Shown here in pieces: positions 8,385 to 17,085 of a stretch of DNA of 64,000 nucleotides. The notes beneath the pieces are model-generated. The model saw nothing but the letters and a program-made list of their open reading frames with translations. It was not told the DNA's origin and searched no databases. The DNA lies in the NCBI RefSeq assembly GCF_001645385.1, contig NZ_LVHI01000039.1:1-64000 (forward strand), given 5' to 3'. Source of the stretch: Rhodococcoides kyotonense. GTDB lineage: Bacteria > Actinomycetota > Actinomycetes > Mycobacteriales > Mycobacteriaceae. The translations under genes were made by a program, and so were the position numbers. Each line of letters opens with the position of its first letter. Within the stretch, counting starts at the first letter, position 1.

Positions 8385-9197
8385 TCAGCGCCGTAGTTCG
8401 TGGGTGAGGGTGTCGAGTTCGTCGCCGCCTGCCATTTCACGGGTCAGATCATCGAGGCTGATCTCGTCGTAGGTGCAGTCGAGTTTCTGGCGTCCTCGGT
8501 TGAGCAGGACGAAGTGGTCACCGACCATGTAGGCGTGGTGCGGGTTGTGGGTGATGAACACGACCCCGAACCCTTGTTCCTTCGCCGCGGAAATGTACCG
8601 CAACACCATCCCGGACTGCTTCACACCCAACGCGGCGGTCGGCTCGTCCAGAATCAACACCCGCGCACCGAAGAAAATCGCCCGCGCGATCGCCACACAC
8701 TGACGCTGACCACCCGACAACGATCCGATCGGGGCGTCGACGTCGGGCAGATCGATACCCATCTTGTGCAGCTCTTCGATCGTCGTCGCCCGCATCGCCG
8801 CCGCATCCAGGGTTTTGAACGGACCCTTCCGCAATTCCTGGCCGAGGAAGAAGTTCCGCCACACCGGCATCAACGACACCACAGCCAAATCCTGATACAC
8901 CGTCGCGATGCCCTTCGACAGAGCATCTTTCGGAGAATCGAACTTGGTGTCGACACCATCGACCAACAACTCGCCCTCGGTCTGCTGGTGCAGACCGGCC
9001 ATGATCTTGATCAACGTGGACTTACCCGCACCGTTGTCACCGAGCACACCGGTGACCTCACCGGCACCCACGCGCAGATTGATGTCCTTCAAAGCAATGA
9101 TGTTGCCGTAGGACTTACCGACACCCTTGAGTTCGATCAACGGGGTCTTCCCACCCGACGGCGGAGTGCTGGTAGGAGTTTCAGCATGTGTGGTCAT
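8385..9197 (-). CDS. CUT2 sugar ABC transporter ATP-binding protein
   Basis: Cytoplasmic ATPase of 270 residues with a single nucleotide-binding domain. Walker A GDNGAGKST at about 52-60, Q-loop YQDLAV, signature LSGGQRQCVAIARA at about 154, Walker B VLILDEPTAAL and the His switch VFITHNPHH. Classical RbsA/XylG ATPases are about 500 residues with two domains, so this is the single-domain (FrcA-like) subtype and presumably works as a homodimer. It is the last gene of the lipoprotein-permease-ATPase operon, 6 bases after the permease. The sugar could be fructose, ribose, inositol or similar; the sequence does not decide. Confidence 0.92.
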   Translation of the reverse strand: MTTHAETPTSTPPSGGKTPLIELKGVGKSYGNIIALKDINLRVGAGEVTGVLGDNGAGKSTLIKIMAGLHQQTEGELLVDGVDTKFDSPKDALSKGIATVYQDLAVVSLMPVWRNFFLGQELRKGPFKTLDAAAMRATTIEELHKMGIDLPDVDAPIGSLSGGQRQCVAIARAIFFGARVLILDEPTAALGVKQSGMVLRYISAAKEQGFGVVFITHNPHHAYMVGDHFVLLNRGRQKLDCTYDEISLDDLTREMAGGDELDTLTHELRR

Positions 9198-9203
9198 GAC
9201 CGG

Positions 9204-10262
9204 TCACCTTTTCGCTGCATAATTACGGAAGCTGTTGTTGGCGATGACGGCGAACAGCAGCATCGCACCGAGGAAGAACTTGAACCAGTCCGGATTCCAG
9301 CCGGCATAAACGATGCCCTGGTTGGCCATACCGAAGATGAACGCACCGATCATCGCACCGACGGTGGTGCCGAAACCACCGGTCAACAAGCAGCCACCGA
9401 TGACCGCGGCAATGATGTACAAGAACTCGTTACCCACACCCTGGCCGGACTGGACGGTGTTGAACGCGAACAACAGGTGCATACCGACGAACCAGGCACA
9501 GAACCCGACGAACATGAACAACCCGATCTTCACCTTCGTCACCGGCACACCGATCGCGCGGGCGGAATCCTGATTGCCGCCGACGGCGAAGATCCAGTTG
9601 CCGATGCGGGTCTTCATCAACACATACGTCGAGATCGCGGTGAACAGCAGCCACCACACCACCGTGATCCGAATCGACACACCGCCGATGGTGAACGAGG
9701 ACGCGAACACCTTCTTCGCCGAATCGAAGCCGGCCATGTCCGAAATCGACGGGGTCGCGACCTGACCGGTGACCATCTTGGTCACCGCAAGATTGATACC
9801 GGTGAGCATCAGAAAACTAGCGAGGGTGATCAGGAACGACGGGATCTTCGTCTTCATCACCAGATAACCGTTGAAGAAACCGACGGCGAGGGCGAGTACC
9901 AGCGCGAGGGCCGAGCCGAGCCACACGTTCAGGTGCAGGTTGTAGGCGATCATCGAGGCCATGATCGAGGAGAACGTCACCGCGACACCGGTCGAGAGAT
10001 CGAACTCGCCACCGATCATCAACAACGACACACCGATCGCCATGATCCCGATCGTCGACGACGCATACAACACCGTCGCCAACGCCTCAGGAGACCGGAA
10101 CGGCGGCGCAACGATACAGAAGAACACGAAAATAGCGATCGCACCGAACAGGGCACCGATCTCCGGACGAACCAGCAACCGCTGCAACGGCTTCTGCTTC
10201 TTCACCCGCTCATCGGTGACCACAGTGTGCTTCGACAGATCCAAATCGGCCTGTGTACTCAT
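9204..10262 (-). CDS. CUT2 sugar ABC transporter permease
   Basis: Membrane subunit of 352 residues with about ten hydrophobic segments, family BPD_transp_2. Characteristic stretches are SLLMIGGEFDLSTGVAVTFSS and IAAVIGGCLLTGGFGTTVGAMIGA. The start at 10262 (MSTQADLDLSKH) is chosen because GAAAGGGAA lies just upstream. An upstream extension to 10358 would run through the intercistronic hairpin. It lies downstream of the binding protein and upstream of the ATPase. Confidence 0.92.
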   Translation of the reverse strand: MSTQADLDLSKHTVVTDERVKKQKPLQRLLVRPEIGALFGAIAIFVFFCIVAPPFRSPEALATVLYASSTIGIMAIGVSLLMIGGEFDLSTGVAVTFSSIMASMIAYNLHLNVWLGSALALVLALAVGFFNGYLVMKTKIPSFLITLASFLMLTGINLAVTKMVTGQVATPSISDMAGFDSAKKVFASSFTIGGVSIRITVVWWLLFTAISTYVLMKTRIGNWIFAVGGNQDSARAIGVPVTKVKIGLFMFVGFCAWFVGMHLLFAFNTVQSGQGVGNEFLYIIAAVIGGCLLTGGFGTTVGAMIGAFIFGMANQGIVYAGWNPDWFKFFLGAMLLFAVIANNSFRNYAAKR

Positions 10263-10289
10263 AAGATTTCCCTTTCGCGCTGGACGAAA

Positions 10290-10319
10290 GGTGGCCCGGC
10301 CGGCGACAGCCGGGCCACC
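10290..10319 (-). terminator. Intercistronic hairpin between binding protein and permease genes
   Basis: An 11-bp perfect stem (GGTGGCCCGGC with GCCGGGCCACC, 8-base loop) fills most of the 64-base gap after the binding-protein stop. Such hairpins are known to protect or partly terminate the upstream mRNA so that binding protein is made in excess over permease and ATPase. That role here is inferred. Confidence 0.65.
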
Positions 10320-10326
10320 GACGGTC

Positions 10327-11370
10327 CTAGCGAGTTCCGTTCTTGGCGTACTCGGCAATTGCGTCGATGTTGGAGGAGTCGATGAACGCAGGACCGGTCA
10401 GGACCGGGGTGCCGCCACCGATGGTGTTGCCGTTGTTCAGGTACAGCCACAGCGAGTCGACTGCGAGGTAGCCCTGCAGGTACGGCTGCTGGTCGATCGC
10501 CCACTCGACGTCGCCTGCCTTGATGGCGTCGACCAGAGCGGAGTTGGTGTCGAAGGTGACAATCGTCGCGTCGCTGCCGGCGTTGGCCTTGGACTGCACC
10601 GCGGTAAGTGCGATCGGTGCGCCCAGAGCCACGATGTGATCGATGCTCGGATCCTGCTGCAGCTTGGCCGTGATGGTCGCCTCGACGGACGGCATGTCCT
10701 TGCTGTTCACGTTGAGGATTTCGGTGGTGCCACCGGTGAAGCCCTGCGTCACACCGGCGCAACGGGATTCGAGGGCAACCTGTCCCTGCTCCTGGATGAT
10801 GCACAGCGTCTTACGTGCACCGTCGGCAGTCAGACGTTCTCCGGCGGCACGGCCTGCGATGGTCTCGTCCTGGCCGAAGTACTGCTGGACGCCCTGGTCC
10901 TTCCACGAGTCGTAGCCCGAATTGAATGCGACGACGGGAATGCCTGCGGCGGTTGCGGCTTCGACGGCAGGCGCCATGGCGTCGGGCTTCGCGAGGGTGA
11001 CAGCGATCCCGTCCACGTCCGAGTCGATCGCGCTCTGAACGAGGTTGGCCTGGTTGGGAGCCTCGGGGTCTGCGGAATAGCGGAGCTCGATGTTGTCCTT
11101 CGCCGCTGCAGCCTCGGCGCCCTTCCGGATCAGGTCCCAGAACGTGTCACCGGGAACCTCGTGGGTGATCATGGCAATCGTCGCGCGAGGGGTGTCGGCC
11201 GTTCCGGCGTTGGATCCGCCGCCGGAGCTTTCCGGCGCACCGCCGGTGCTCGAGCAACCCGCCACGACGACGGTGGCACACAGCGCCAGCCCGATGGCGG
11301 CGCCCGAAGAGCGCAGCCTGCGGAGCGAACCCGGACGGCCAGTGCCGCGACTCGTGTGAAGTGTCATCAA
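10327..11370 (-). CDS. CUT2 sugar ABC transporter substrate-binding lipoprotein
   Basis: Periplasmic binding-protein-like fold, 347 residues. The N terminus is a lipoprotein signal: Arg-rich start, hydrophobic ALCATVVVAGC with the lipobox Cys at about 39. The mature part has the Peripla_BP_4 pattern (PRATIAMITHEVPGDTFWDLIRKGAEAA, then SDVDGIAVTLAKPDAM and GIPVVAFNSG). It is first in the operon and separated from the permease by a hairpin. The sugar is not identifiable. The last residues (IAEYAKNGTR) look complete. Confidence 0.93.
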   Translation of the reverse strand: MMTLHTSRGTGRPGSLRRLRSSGAAIGLALCATVVVAGCSSTGGAPESSGGGSNAGTADTPRATIAMITHEVPGDTFWDLIRKGAEAAAAKDNIELRYSADPEAPNQANLVQSAIDSDVDGIAVTLAKPDAMAPAVEAATAAGIPVVAFNSGYDSWKDQGVQQYFGQDETIAGRAAGERLTADGARKTLCIIQEQGQVALESRCAGVTQGFTGGTTEILNVNSKDMPSVEATITAKLQQDPSIDHIVALGAPIALTAVQSKANAGSDATIVTFDTNSALVDAIKAGDVEWAIDQQPYLQGYLAVDSLWLYLNNGNTIGGGTPVLTGPAFIDSSNIDAIAEYAKNGTR

Positions 11371-11430
11371 TTCTCTTTCTCGACGCCGGACCTAATGGCC
11401 CGGTGGTGAATCAATCGATGGTGCGATCAA

Positions 11431-11460
11431 TATGTAAGCCACATCACAGCCGAATGTCAA
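11431..11460 (-). promoter_or_regulatory. Promoter of the sugar ABC operon with CRP/GlxR-like site
   Basis: On the minus strand TTGACA (11455-11460) is followed after 18 bases by TACATA (11431-11436). A TGTGA-N6-TTACA motif (11433-11448) matches the CRP/GlxR consensus TGTGA-N6-TCACA in 9 of 10 positions and overlaps the spacer and -10. This suggests carbon-source control; occupancy at this position would block polymerase. Confidence 0.55.
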
Positions 11461-11519
11461 GCATTTGTCCTGACATTAAAAACTCTCGCGTTCCGACGCC
11501 CGTCTCGCCGCGGTGCCGT

Positions 11520-12848
11520 TCAGCCTCCGAACAGCAAGAACAAACCTCCGAACGTGAAGAAGACCATCAGAACCATCAGCGCAAGTTGGCCGGTCAGACG
11601 GTGGTCTTTCGGCAATATCCTGAGCGACGCATCGTGTGCCCCGGAGACCCCGACGATGTGTCCCGCAAGCACGCACAGGACCTTGACCGTCGAGACGACG
11701 CCAGGGTGTTCCGACAGGACGTACGACACTTCCCAACCCTGCTGACCGACGAAGTTCCATCCCCGATGGAAGGGGTCCGCAAGGAGCAGTACGGTCGCCT
11801 GCCCCTTCTCGACGAGGTAGGTCAAGTAGTGAGCGAGTACGTAGCCGAACACGATCGGAACCAGCGAATGAACCAGCAGCCCCGGCAGTGTCGCGCGCTG
11901 CGCGGAGGTCACGCCTCCCGTCGCCCGGCTGCACAGCCAGAACGAGACACCGACGAACGAAACCAGCGCCAGCAATCCCCCGGTCCGCCACAGCATTGCC
12001 TCGGTGCTCGTCGACGACATGTCGTCGACGAGGTTGCGCCACGCGGGGAGTTGCGACGCGCTGTCGAACGCCGTCGACCCGAGCAATACTGCGACGACTG
12101 CAACCGAACCCGGAAGGACCGGCAGAGACGGCAAGCCGTTCAACGGATTTCGTAGAATCAGTGCCCTGTCCGCCGGGCTACGCGCCAGAATCGCGAGCCT
12201 GGAGATCGTATCGCTGTACTTCTCGAAGGGATCTGCGTTCTCGAACCACACACGTCCGAACACGACGCCGCCGACGATCATGACGAACACGTATGCGAGA
12301 CACCAGGTTCGGATCGCGCCGAGTGATCCGGGGTCCGCGGACGCCAGCTCGAGCCAGACGAACGCGAACAGTCCGGCAGCGGAAGGCCAGGCGCCCCACC
12401 GTTTCGGGTAGGGCACCAGCATGCGGTCCGGCGACCGTCCGATCGCTCGGCATGCCAGGGTGTGCACCGTCCGCACCGGCGAGACCATTCGCCACACCGG
12501 TCCGAGTAACGCCGACACGACGGGAACGCCCACCCAAAGCAGCACGTAGAAGACTCCCGGCAGCGCGTTGGACGCGTCGTCCGGGCCGGTGATCGCGATC
12601 CAGACGACGAAGACCGTGAATGCCAGCGCTACGAGTCGGATCGCCGCCCGAGTAGTGGTCGCGTCGGCGACTCGGGTGACTCCCGCCGGAATCGTCGCCC
12701 ACCGACGCGACGGATTCAATCGTGGTGTGCGCCAAGCGAAGATCAACACCGCGAACGAGATCGACAACGCCCACGCGCCGCCGATCAGAACGAAAGTGAC
12801 CGGAAGCGGTAGGTCGGTGGATCCGCCGAGGCCGTGAGCGAGGATCAC
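11520..12848 (-). CDS. Polytopic membrane protein of unknown function (cluster gene 4)
   Basis: Protein of 442 residues with about ten hydrophobic helices. I do not recognise a named family with confidence. Notable polar points inside or next to helices are VFGRVWFENADPFEKYSDTIS (about 195-215), VFGYVLAHYLTYLVEKGQ (about 335) and LAGHIVGVSGAHDAS near the C terminus, with His/Glu/Asp that could bind metal or cofactor. It is the last of four genes joined by 4-base overlaps with the lipoprotein gene before it. No transporter ATPase or catalytic signature is seen. Confidence 0.85.
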   Translation of the reverse strand: MILAHGLGGSTDLPLPVTFVLIGGAWALSISFAVLIFAWRTPRLNPSRRWATIPAGVTRVADATTTRAAIRLVALAFTVFVVWIAITGPDDASNALPGVFYVLLWVGVPVVSALLGPVWRMVSPVRTVHTLACRAIGRSPDRMLVPYPKRWGAWPSAAGLFAFVWLELASADPGSLGAIRTWCLAYVFVMIVGGVVFGRVWFENADPFEKYSDTISRLAILARSPADRALILRNPLNGLPSLPVLPGSVAVVAVLLGSTAFDSASQLPAWRNLVDDMSSTSTEAMLWRTGGLLALVSFVGVSFWLCSRATGGVTSAQRATLPGLLVHSLVPIVFGYVLAHYLTYLVEKGQATVLLLADPFHRGWNFVGQQGWEVSYVLSEHPGVVSTVKVLCVLAGHIVGVSGAHDASLRILPKDHRLTGQLALMVLMVFFTFGGLFLLFGG

Positions 12849-13261
12849 GGCCTGACGACGAGTGTGGCGATCGTCCGGTCTGCGTCGTGTAGTTCGAGAG
12901 CGACCTGTCCCGGAACGTCGACGGTGAACTCGAAGAGCTGTCCCTTCGTCGGCGCTATGTCGAACGAGTGCTCGGGCACCGAGTGGACGTGTAGTTCGTC
13001 CTCGGCGTCGCTGTCGACGCGCACCGTGACCTTCTCGCCCACCGACCCGTCGACGCGTTCGTTCGTGGGCGTGACCGAACCGTCCGCGATCACGACGTCG
13101 ATGGTCAGCGAATCGGGTTCGGCCGTGACCGCAGACGTGGCGGCGGACGCCGACGTCGAGGTGACGGCCCCGTCATCGTCGTTCGACTGGCCGGACGAGC
13201 ATCCGACCGCCAGACACAGCATCGCGGCGCCCGATATCGCGGCGCAGCGGACGTACTTCAT
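12845..13261 (-). CDS. Cupredoxin-like lipoprotein (cluster gene 3)
   Basis: Secreted lipoprotein of 138 residues. Signal peptide with lipobox LAVGC (Cys about 21), then a low-complexity Ser/Thr/Ala linker, then an 80-residue beta-rich domain. That domain (VGEKVTVRVDSDAEDELHVHSVPEHSFDIAPTKG, PGQVALELHD) resembles EfeO/cupredoxin_1-type folds. Several His residues could bind copper, but the usual blue-copper Cys is missing, so a type 1 centre is unlikely. The start at 13261 overlaps the preceding small gene. Confidence 0.8.
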   Translation of the reverse strand: MKYVRCAAISGAAMLCLAVGCSSGQSNDDDGAVTSTSASAATSAVTAEPDSLTIDVVIADGSVTPTNERVDGSVGEKVTVRVDSDAEDELHVHSVPEHSFDIAPTKGQLFEFTVDVPGQVALELHDADRTIATLVVRP

Positions 13262-13479
13262 GAACTCTCCTCGTCGTGGTGATCGTGCCCGGCGGGTCCT
13301 TCGCCTCGTGGCGTGCCCTCTGCTTGTTCGTTGCGTTCGGCGCGGCGGTCCTTGGCGACGACGTACAGGACCACCGCGACGATGACGAACGCCGGAATCA
13401 GGGCTGGTAGAGCGAGCACCACCGAATGGTCGGCCAGGTAGACGACGTTGTCCGGTGGTGTCGTCGCGAAAGCGGTCAT
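13258..13479 (-). CDS. Small single-pass membrane protein with His/Glu tail (cluster gene 2)
   Basis: Peptide of 73 residues with one transmembrane segment (VVLALPALIPAFVIVAVVLYVVAKDRR, about 20-46). A charged C-terminal tail ends GHDHHDEESS and could bind a divalent metal. Both ends overlap neighbours by 4 bases, arguing for co-translation. The size and layout resemble small subunits of membrane redox or transport complexes; this is inference. Confidence 0.78.
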   Translation of the reverse strand: MTAFATTPPDNVVYLADHSVVLALPALIPAFVIVAVVLYVVAKDRRAERNEQAEGTPRGEGPAGHDHHDEESS

Positions 13480-15377
13480 GTTCGGCTCGGTGTCTTCGCG
13501 GTCCGTGCGTTACGAAGTGAGTTGCGTGGGGTGACCTCGCTGATGCGGACCGTGCCCCACGCCAGCGCCCACACGAGCGCCAGCGTGCAGACAAGAACCA
13601 CCAGCGATGCCGCGCCGAACAGCCACGACGGGTGATCGAAGTTGCGTTCACGCTGCAGCAGTGTGATCTCCGAGACCAGATCGCGTGTGAACTCGGCGTC
13701 CGCGGACACTTCCGGCGCGCCGATGCCCGGGTCCGCGGCCATGAACACCGGTGCGGCGGTGAGCAATCGGCCGTCGTGGACGCGGAGCACCGTCTTCCAC
13801 GTTCCGTCGACGGGCACAGGCTTGGTCGATCGATACGTCCCAGGTCCGGTCTGCTCGAGCTTGTCGACGACCAGGCCTCGCAACGTGTCTCCCGCGCCCT
13901 GCCACGCCAGGATCGCCAACCATTCGGGATCGTCGCTGACGAGGTCGGGCGGGTCGATCGTGACGTCCGCGGTGACCATGCGGTAGCCGTCGACCGGCGG
14001 CGCGTCGGTGAGGCGGACCGTCGCGGTGGCGTCGGTGGGGACGTCGAACATCAGACCGTTCGCCGTCGTGCCGGCGAGCGCCAGAATCATCGCCAGCACG
14101 ATGCTGCGACGGACCGCCGCGCGGGGTAACCCGTCGCCGCTCAGCGCCTGGGCGAACAGTCCGGCGCAGAGTCCGGTCGTGATGCCCACCGGGACCGTCA
14201 TCAGCAGCGTGTCCGCCCACATGCTCGACGTCCACGGAAAGATGTAGACGGCGTCGACCCACAGCGACTCGCCCCAGATGCCGATCGTTCCGACACCGAG
14301 GCCGGCGACGGCTCCGAACAGCAGGCGGCGCCTGACCAACGGAGTCAACGCAATCAGTTCGACGACGATCGCAGCACCCAGATACAACGCGAACACGTTG
14401 TGCGGTTGGCCGAAGACCGGCCCGACGAGCAGGGCCGTGATTTCGCGAACGACGGCCGCGAACGCCACGGCGAAGAGCGCGGCACCGGGACCGACCATGA
14501 GACGAGCGGCAACCAGCGCGAACGCACCCGCTCCCGCGATCAGCATCGGCTGGAAGATCAACTGGAACTGTTCGACTCCGAAGTCGAACTCGATCTGGAA
14601 CACCGACAGACCGATCACCAGTCCGCCGAACGCGGAGCTCCGCAGAAGCCAGGTGACGACAGGACTCTTGTGCCAGCGGGGATCCGGGCCGTCGGCGTCG
14701 GACCCCATCGCGATACGGCCCTCGTGTTCGAGAAGGATCACGCCCACGAGCGACAGCCCCGCACCGCCGATCAACATCAGGTGCGTCGGACCCCACAACG
14801 TGACGTCCTGGCCGAAGATGCGGTGCCAGATGTCGTCGAGCGGGAAGCCGATCAGTGCATACAACCCTGCCCCGGCGATGAGGACACCACCGGTCGGCAC
14901 GTACCAGGTTCGCGTCAGCTTGATCGCCGCACGGCCGGGCTTCTCGTCGAGCGGGAGGATCATCGCCAGTGCGCCGGCGATGAAGAGGAAGAACAGCCCG
15001 ACGAGGATGAAGTAGTGCGCTGGGTTCGCGAGGGGTCCCTCGTCGCGCCCTTTCCCGATGTGCAGGCTGACATCCCAGATGAAGCCCAGGAACGCCGTCA
15101 GGATCGTCGATACGAACATCACCAACGGCAGCGCGGCCCAGCCCGGCAGGTTGGCCTTGCTGCCGGCGAAATCGGCAAGGCGTCCCAGCCAGGTGATCCG
15201 CCGAGTACGGTGCAAGAAGGCGAGATAGAGCAATCCCAACGAGATCACTCCGGCTGCCGCGCTCATGCCGAAGACCTGGTCGAGCGCCGCACCTCCACCT
15301 TGCCCGCCGCTACCTTGAGCGACGACGGTCGTCGGCGCCGCGTTGAGGTTACTCGCGGTAACACTTATCTCGAACAT
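13476..15377 (-). CDS. Large polytopic membrane protein, His-rich core, periplasmic C-terminal domain (cluster gene 1)
   Basis: Protein of 633 residues with about 12 hydrophobic segments in the first 450. Conserved-looking polar clusters sit at membrane edges: WDVSLHIGKGRDEGPLANPAHY (about 88-110), FPLDDIWHRIFGQDVTLWGPTHL (about 160-182) and EFDFGVEQFQL. Residues 455-590 form a soluble domain (VRLTDAPPVDGYRMVTADVTIDPP, then GTWKTVLRVHDGRLLTAAPVF) like FixH/YtkA-type extracellular modules. One last helix follows (ASLVVLVCTLALVWALAW). First gene of the cluster, divergent from ndh. The His/Asp clusters would fit metal or haem binding, but no family is assigned. Confidence 0.85.
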   Translation of the reverse strand: MFEISVTASNLNAAPTTVVAQGSGGQGGGAALDQVFGMSAAAGVISLGLLYLAFLHRTRRITWLGRLADFAGSKANLPGWAALPLVMFVSTILTAFLGFIWDVSLHIGKGRDEGPLANPAHYFILVGLFFLFIAGALAMILPLDEKPGRAAIKLTRTWYVPTGGVLIAGAGLYALIGFPLDDIWHRIFGQDVTLWGPTHLMLIGGAGLSLVGVILLEHEGRIAMGSDADGPDPRWHKSPVVTWLLRSSAFGGLVIGLSVFQIEFDFGVEQFQLIFQPMLIAGAGAFALVAARLMVGPGAALFAVAFAAVVREITALLVGPVFGQPHNVFALYLGAAIVVELIALTPLVRRRLLFGAVAGLGVGTIGIWGESLWVDAVYIFPWTSSMWADTLLMTVPVGITTGLCAGLFAQALSGDGLPRAAVRRSIVLAMILALAGTTANGLMFDVPTDATATVRLTDAPPVDGYRMVTADVTIDPPDLVSDDPEWLAILAWQGAGDTLRGLVVDKLEQTGPGTYRSTKPVPVDGTWKTVLRVHDGRLLTAAPVFMAADPGIGAPEVSADAEFTRDLVSEITLLQRERNFDHPSWLFGAASLVVLVCTLALVWALAWGTVRISEVTPRNSLRNARTAKTPSRT

Positions 15378-15662
15378 GGTCAGAGTATGTACCGCCTCTG
15401 CTCGAAAAACCAGAGTTTCGTCGTATTGCTCGACGCCACCCGCCGGTCGTATGTCCGGTGGTCACCGCACGTGTCGTTCTGAAGCGATCCAGTAGCTTCG
15501 ACGCAACCATCGACGACCGCGCCGAAGACGCCGCCCCAGGTCAGTGGCCCTGCGGCATGTCGTCAGCAGCTAAAATGCCTGCCGCATGGGAACCTTGCCG
15601 CGACGACGAATCCGATGGCGACTACCGTTGCGTGAGACATCGCAATCTCTAGGGAGCAGGTA

Positions 15663-17057
15663 ATGAGCATCCAACCGGTCGAATCGAAGCGTCATCATGT
15701 CGTCGTCATCGGTTCCGGATTCGGAGGACTATTCGGCGTCAAGGCACTCAAGAAGGCCGACGTCGACATCACGCTGGTCGCCAAGACCACCCACCACCTG
15801 TTCCAGCCGCTTCTCTACCAGGTGGCGACGGGCATCCTCTCCGTCGGCGAGATCGCGCCGACCACCCGAGTGATTCTGCGTAACCAGAAGAACGCCGAAG
15901 TTCTGATGGGTGAGGTTCTCGACATCGACCTCACGGCGAAGACGGTCACGTCGAAGCTGCTCGAGCGTGAGACGGTGACGCACTTCGACAGCCTTATCGT
16001 CGCGGCGGGCGCCCAGCAGTCCTATTTCGGAAACGACCACTTCGCCGAGTTCGCACCCGGCATGAAGACCATCGACGACGCGCTCGAGCTGCGCGGAAGG
16101 ATCCTCGGCGCGTTCGAACAGGCCGAGCTGTCGAACGACCAGGAAGAGCGCGACCGTTTGATGACCTTCGTGGTCGTCGGCGCAGGCCCCACCGGCGTCG
16201 AGCTGGCAGGTCAGATCGCCGAGCTCGCGGACCGCACCCTCGACGGCGCCTTCCGCAACATCGATCCGCGCGACGCACGCGTCATCCTCCTCGACGCCGC
16301 TCCTGCCGTGCTGCCCCCGATGGGCGAGAAGCTGGGCAAGAAGGCAGCGGACAAGCTCGAGAAGCTCGGCGTCGAGATCCAGCTGAACGCGATGGTCACC
16401 GACGTCGACAACGACGGTCTGACCGTCAAGGAAAAGGACGGCACGACGCGTCGCATCGAGGCGCAGTGCAAGGTGTGGTCCGCGGGAGTTCAGGGCAGCC
16501 CCCTCGGCAAGCAGCTCGCAGATCAGTCCGAGTCGGAGACGGACCGAGCCGGTCGCGTCATCGTCGAGCCCGACCTGACGGTCAAGGGTCATCCGAACGT
16601 CTTCGTCGTCGGCGACCTCATGTCGGTTCCCGGCGTTCCCGGTATGGCTCAGGGCGCCATCCAGGGTGCGACGTATGCAGCCAAGCAGATCAAGGCATCG
16701 TTGAAGGGCGCCGACGCGACGCAGCGCGAGCCGTTCAAGTACTTCGACAAGGGATCCATGGCCACGGTCTCGCGCTTCAACGCGGTCGCCAAGGTCGGCA
16801 AGCTCGAATTCGGTGGCTTCATCGCCTGGCTGATGTGGTTGGCTCTGCACCTGTACTACCTGGTGGGATACCGCAGCCGCATCACGACCGTCATCTCGTG
16901 GTTCGTGACGTTCCTCGGCCGCGGTCGCGCGCAGATGGCGTCGACCGAGCAGCAGGTGTTCGCGCGACTTGCCATCGAGCAACTCAACTCGCTGGAGCCG
17001 TCACCTCCGGCGGTCGACGGTGACGGCAACCGTCGTGAGGAGAAAGCGGCCGGCTAG
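15663..17057 (+). CDS. ndh: Type II NADH dehydrogenase (NDH-2)
   Basis: Membrane-associated single-subunit FAD enzyme moving electrons from NADH to menaquinone without proton pumping; 464 residues. Motifs: FAD Rossmann VVVIGSGFGGLFG near residue 12, QPLLYQVATGILS, NADH Rossmann VVVGAGPTGVELAGQ at about 170-184, and VFVVGDLMSVPG before a C-terminal membrane helix (FGGFIAWLMWLALHLYYLVGYRSRI) that anchors it. AGGGAG precedes the ATG. It is separated by 285 bases from the divergent membrane/cupredoxin cluster and converges on the urease operon, as I recall for M. tuberculosis Rv1854c. Confidence 0.96.
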   Translation: MSIQPVESKRHHVVVIGSGFGGLFGVKALKKADVDITLVAKTTHHLFQPLLYQVATGILSVGEIAPTTRVILRNQKNAEVLMGEVLDIDLTAKTVTSKLLERETVTHFDSLIVAAGAQQSYFGNDHFAEFAPGMKTIDDALELRGRILGAFEQAELSNDQEERDRLMTFVVVGAGPTGVELAGQIAELADRTLDGAFRNIDPRDARVILLDAAPAVLPPMGEKLGKKAADKLEKLGVEIQLNAMVTDVDNDGLTVKEKDGTTRRIEAQCKVWSAGVQGSPLGKQLADQSESETDRAGRVIVEPDLTVKGHPNVFVVGDLMSVPGVPGMAQGAIQGATYAAKQIKASLKGADATQREPFKYFDKGSMATVSRFNAVAKVGKLEFGGFIAWLMWLALHLYYLVGYRSRITTVISWFVTFLGRGRAQMASTEQQVFARLAIEQLNSLEPSPPAVDGDGNRREEKAAG

Positions 17058-17085
17058 CCCGCCCGACGCTGCACCGAACTCGGCG

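Noticed and set aside
8400..10385. Long plus-strand open frame (661 codons) across the sugar ABC genes
   Set aside because: It is antisense to two well-recognised ABC genes and rich in His/Asp/Arg, typical of high-GC shadow frames.
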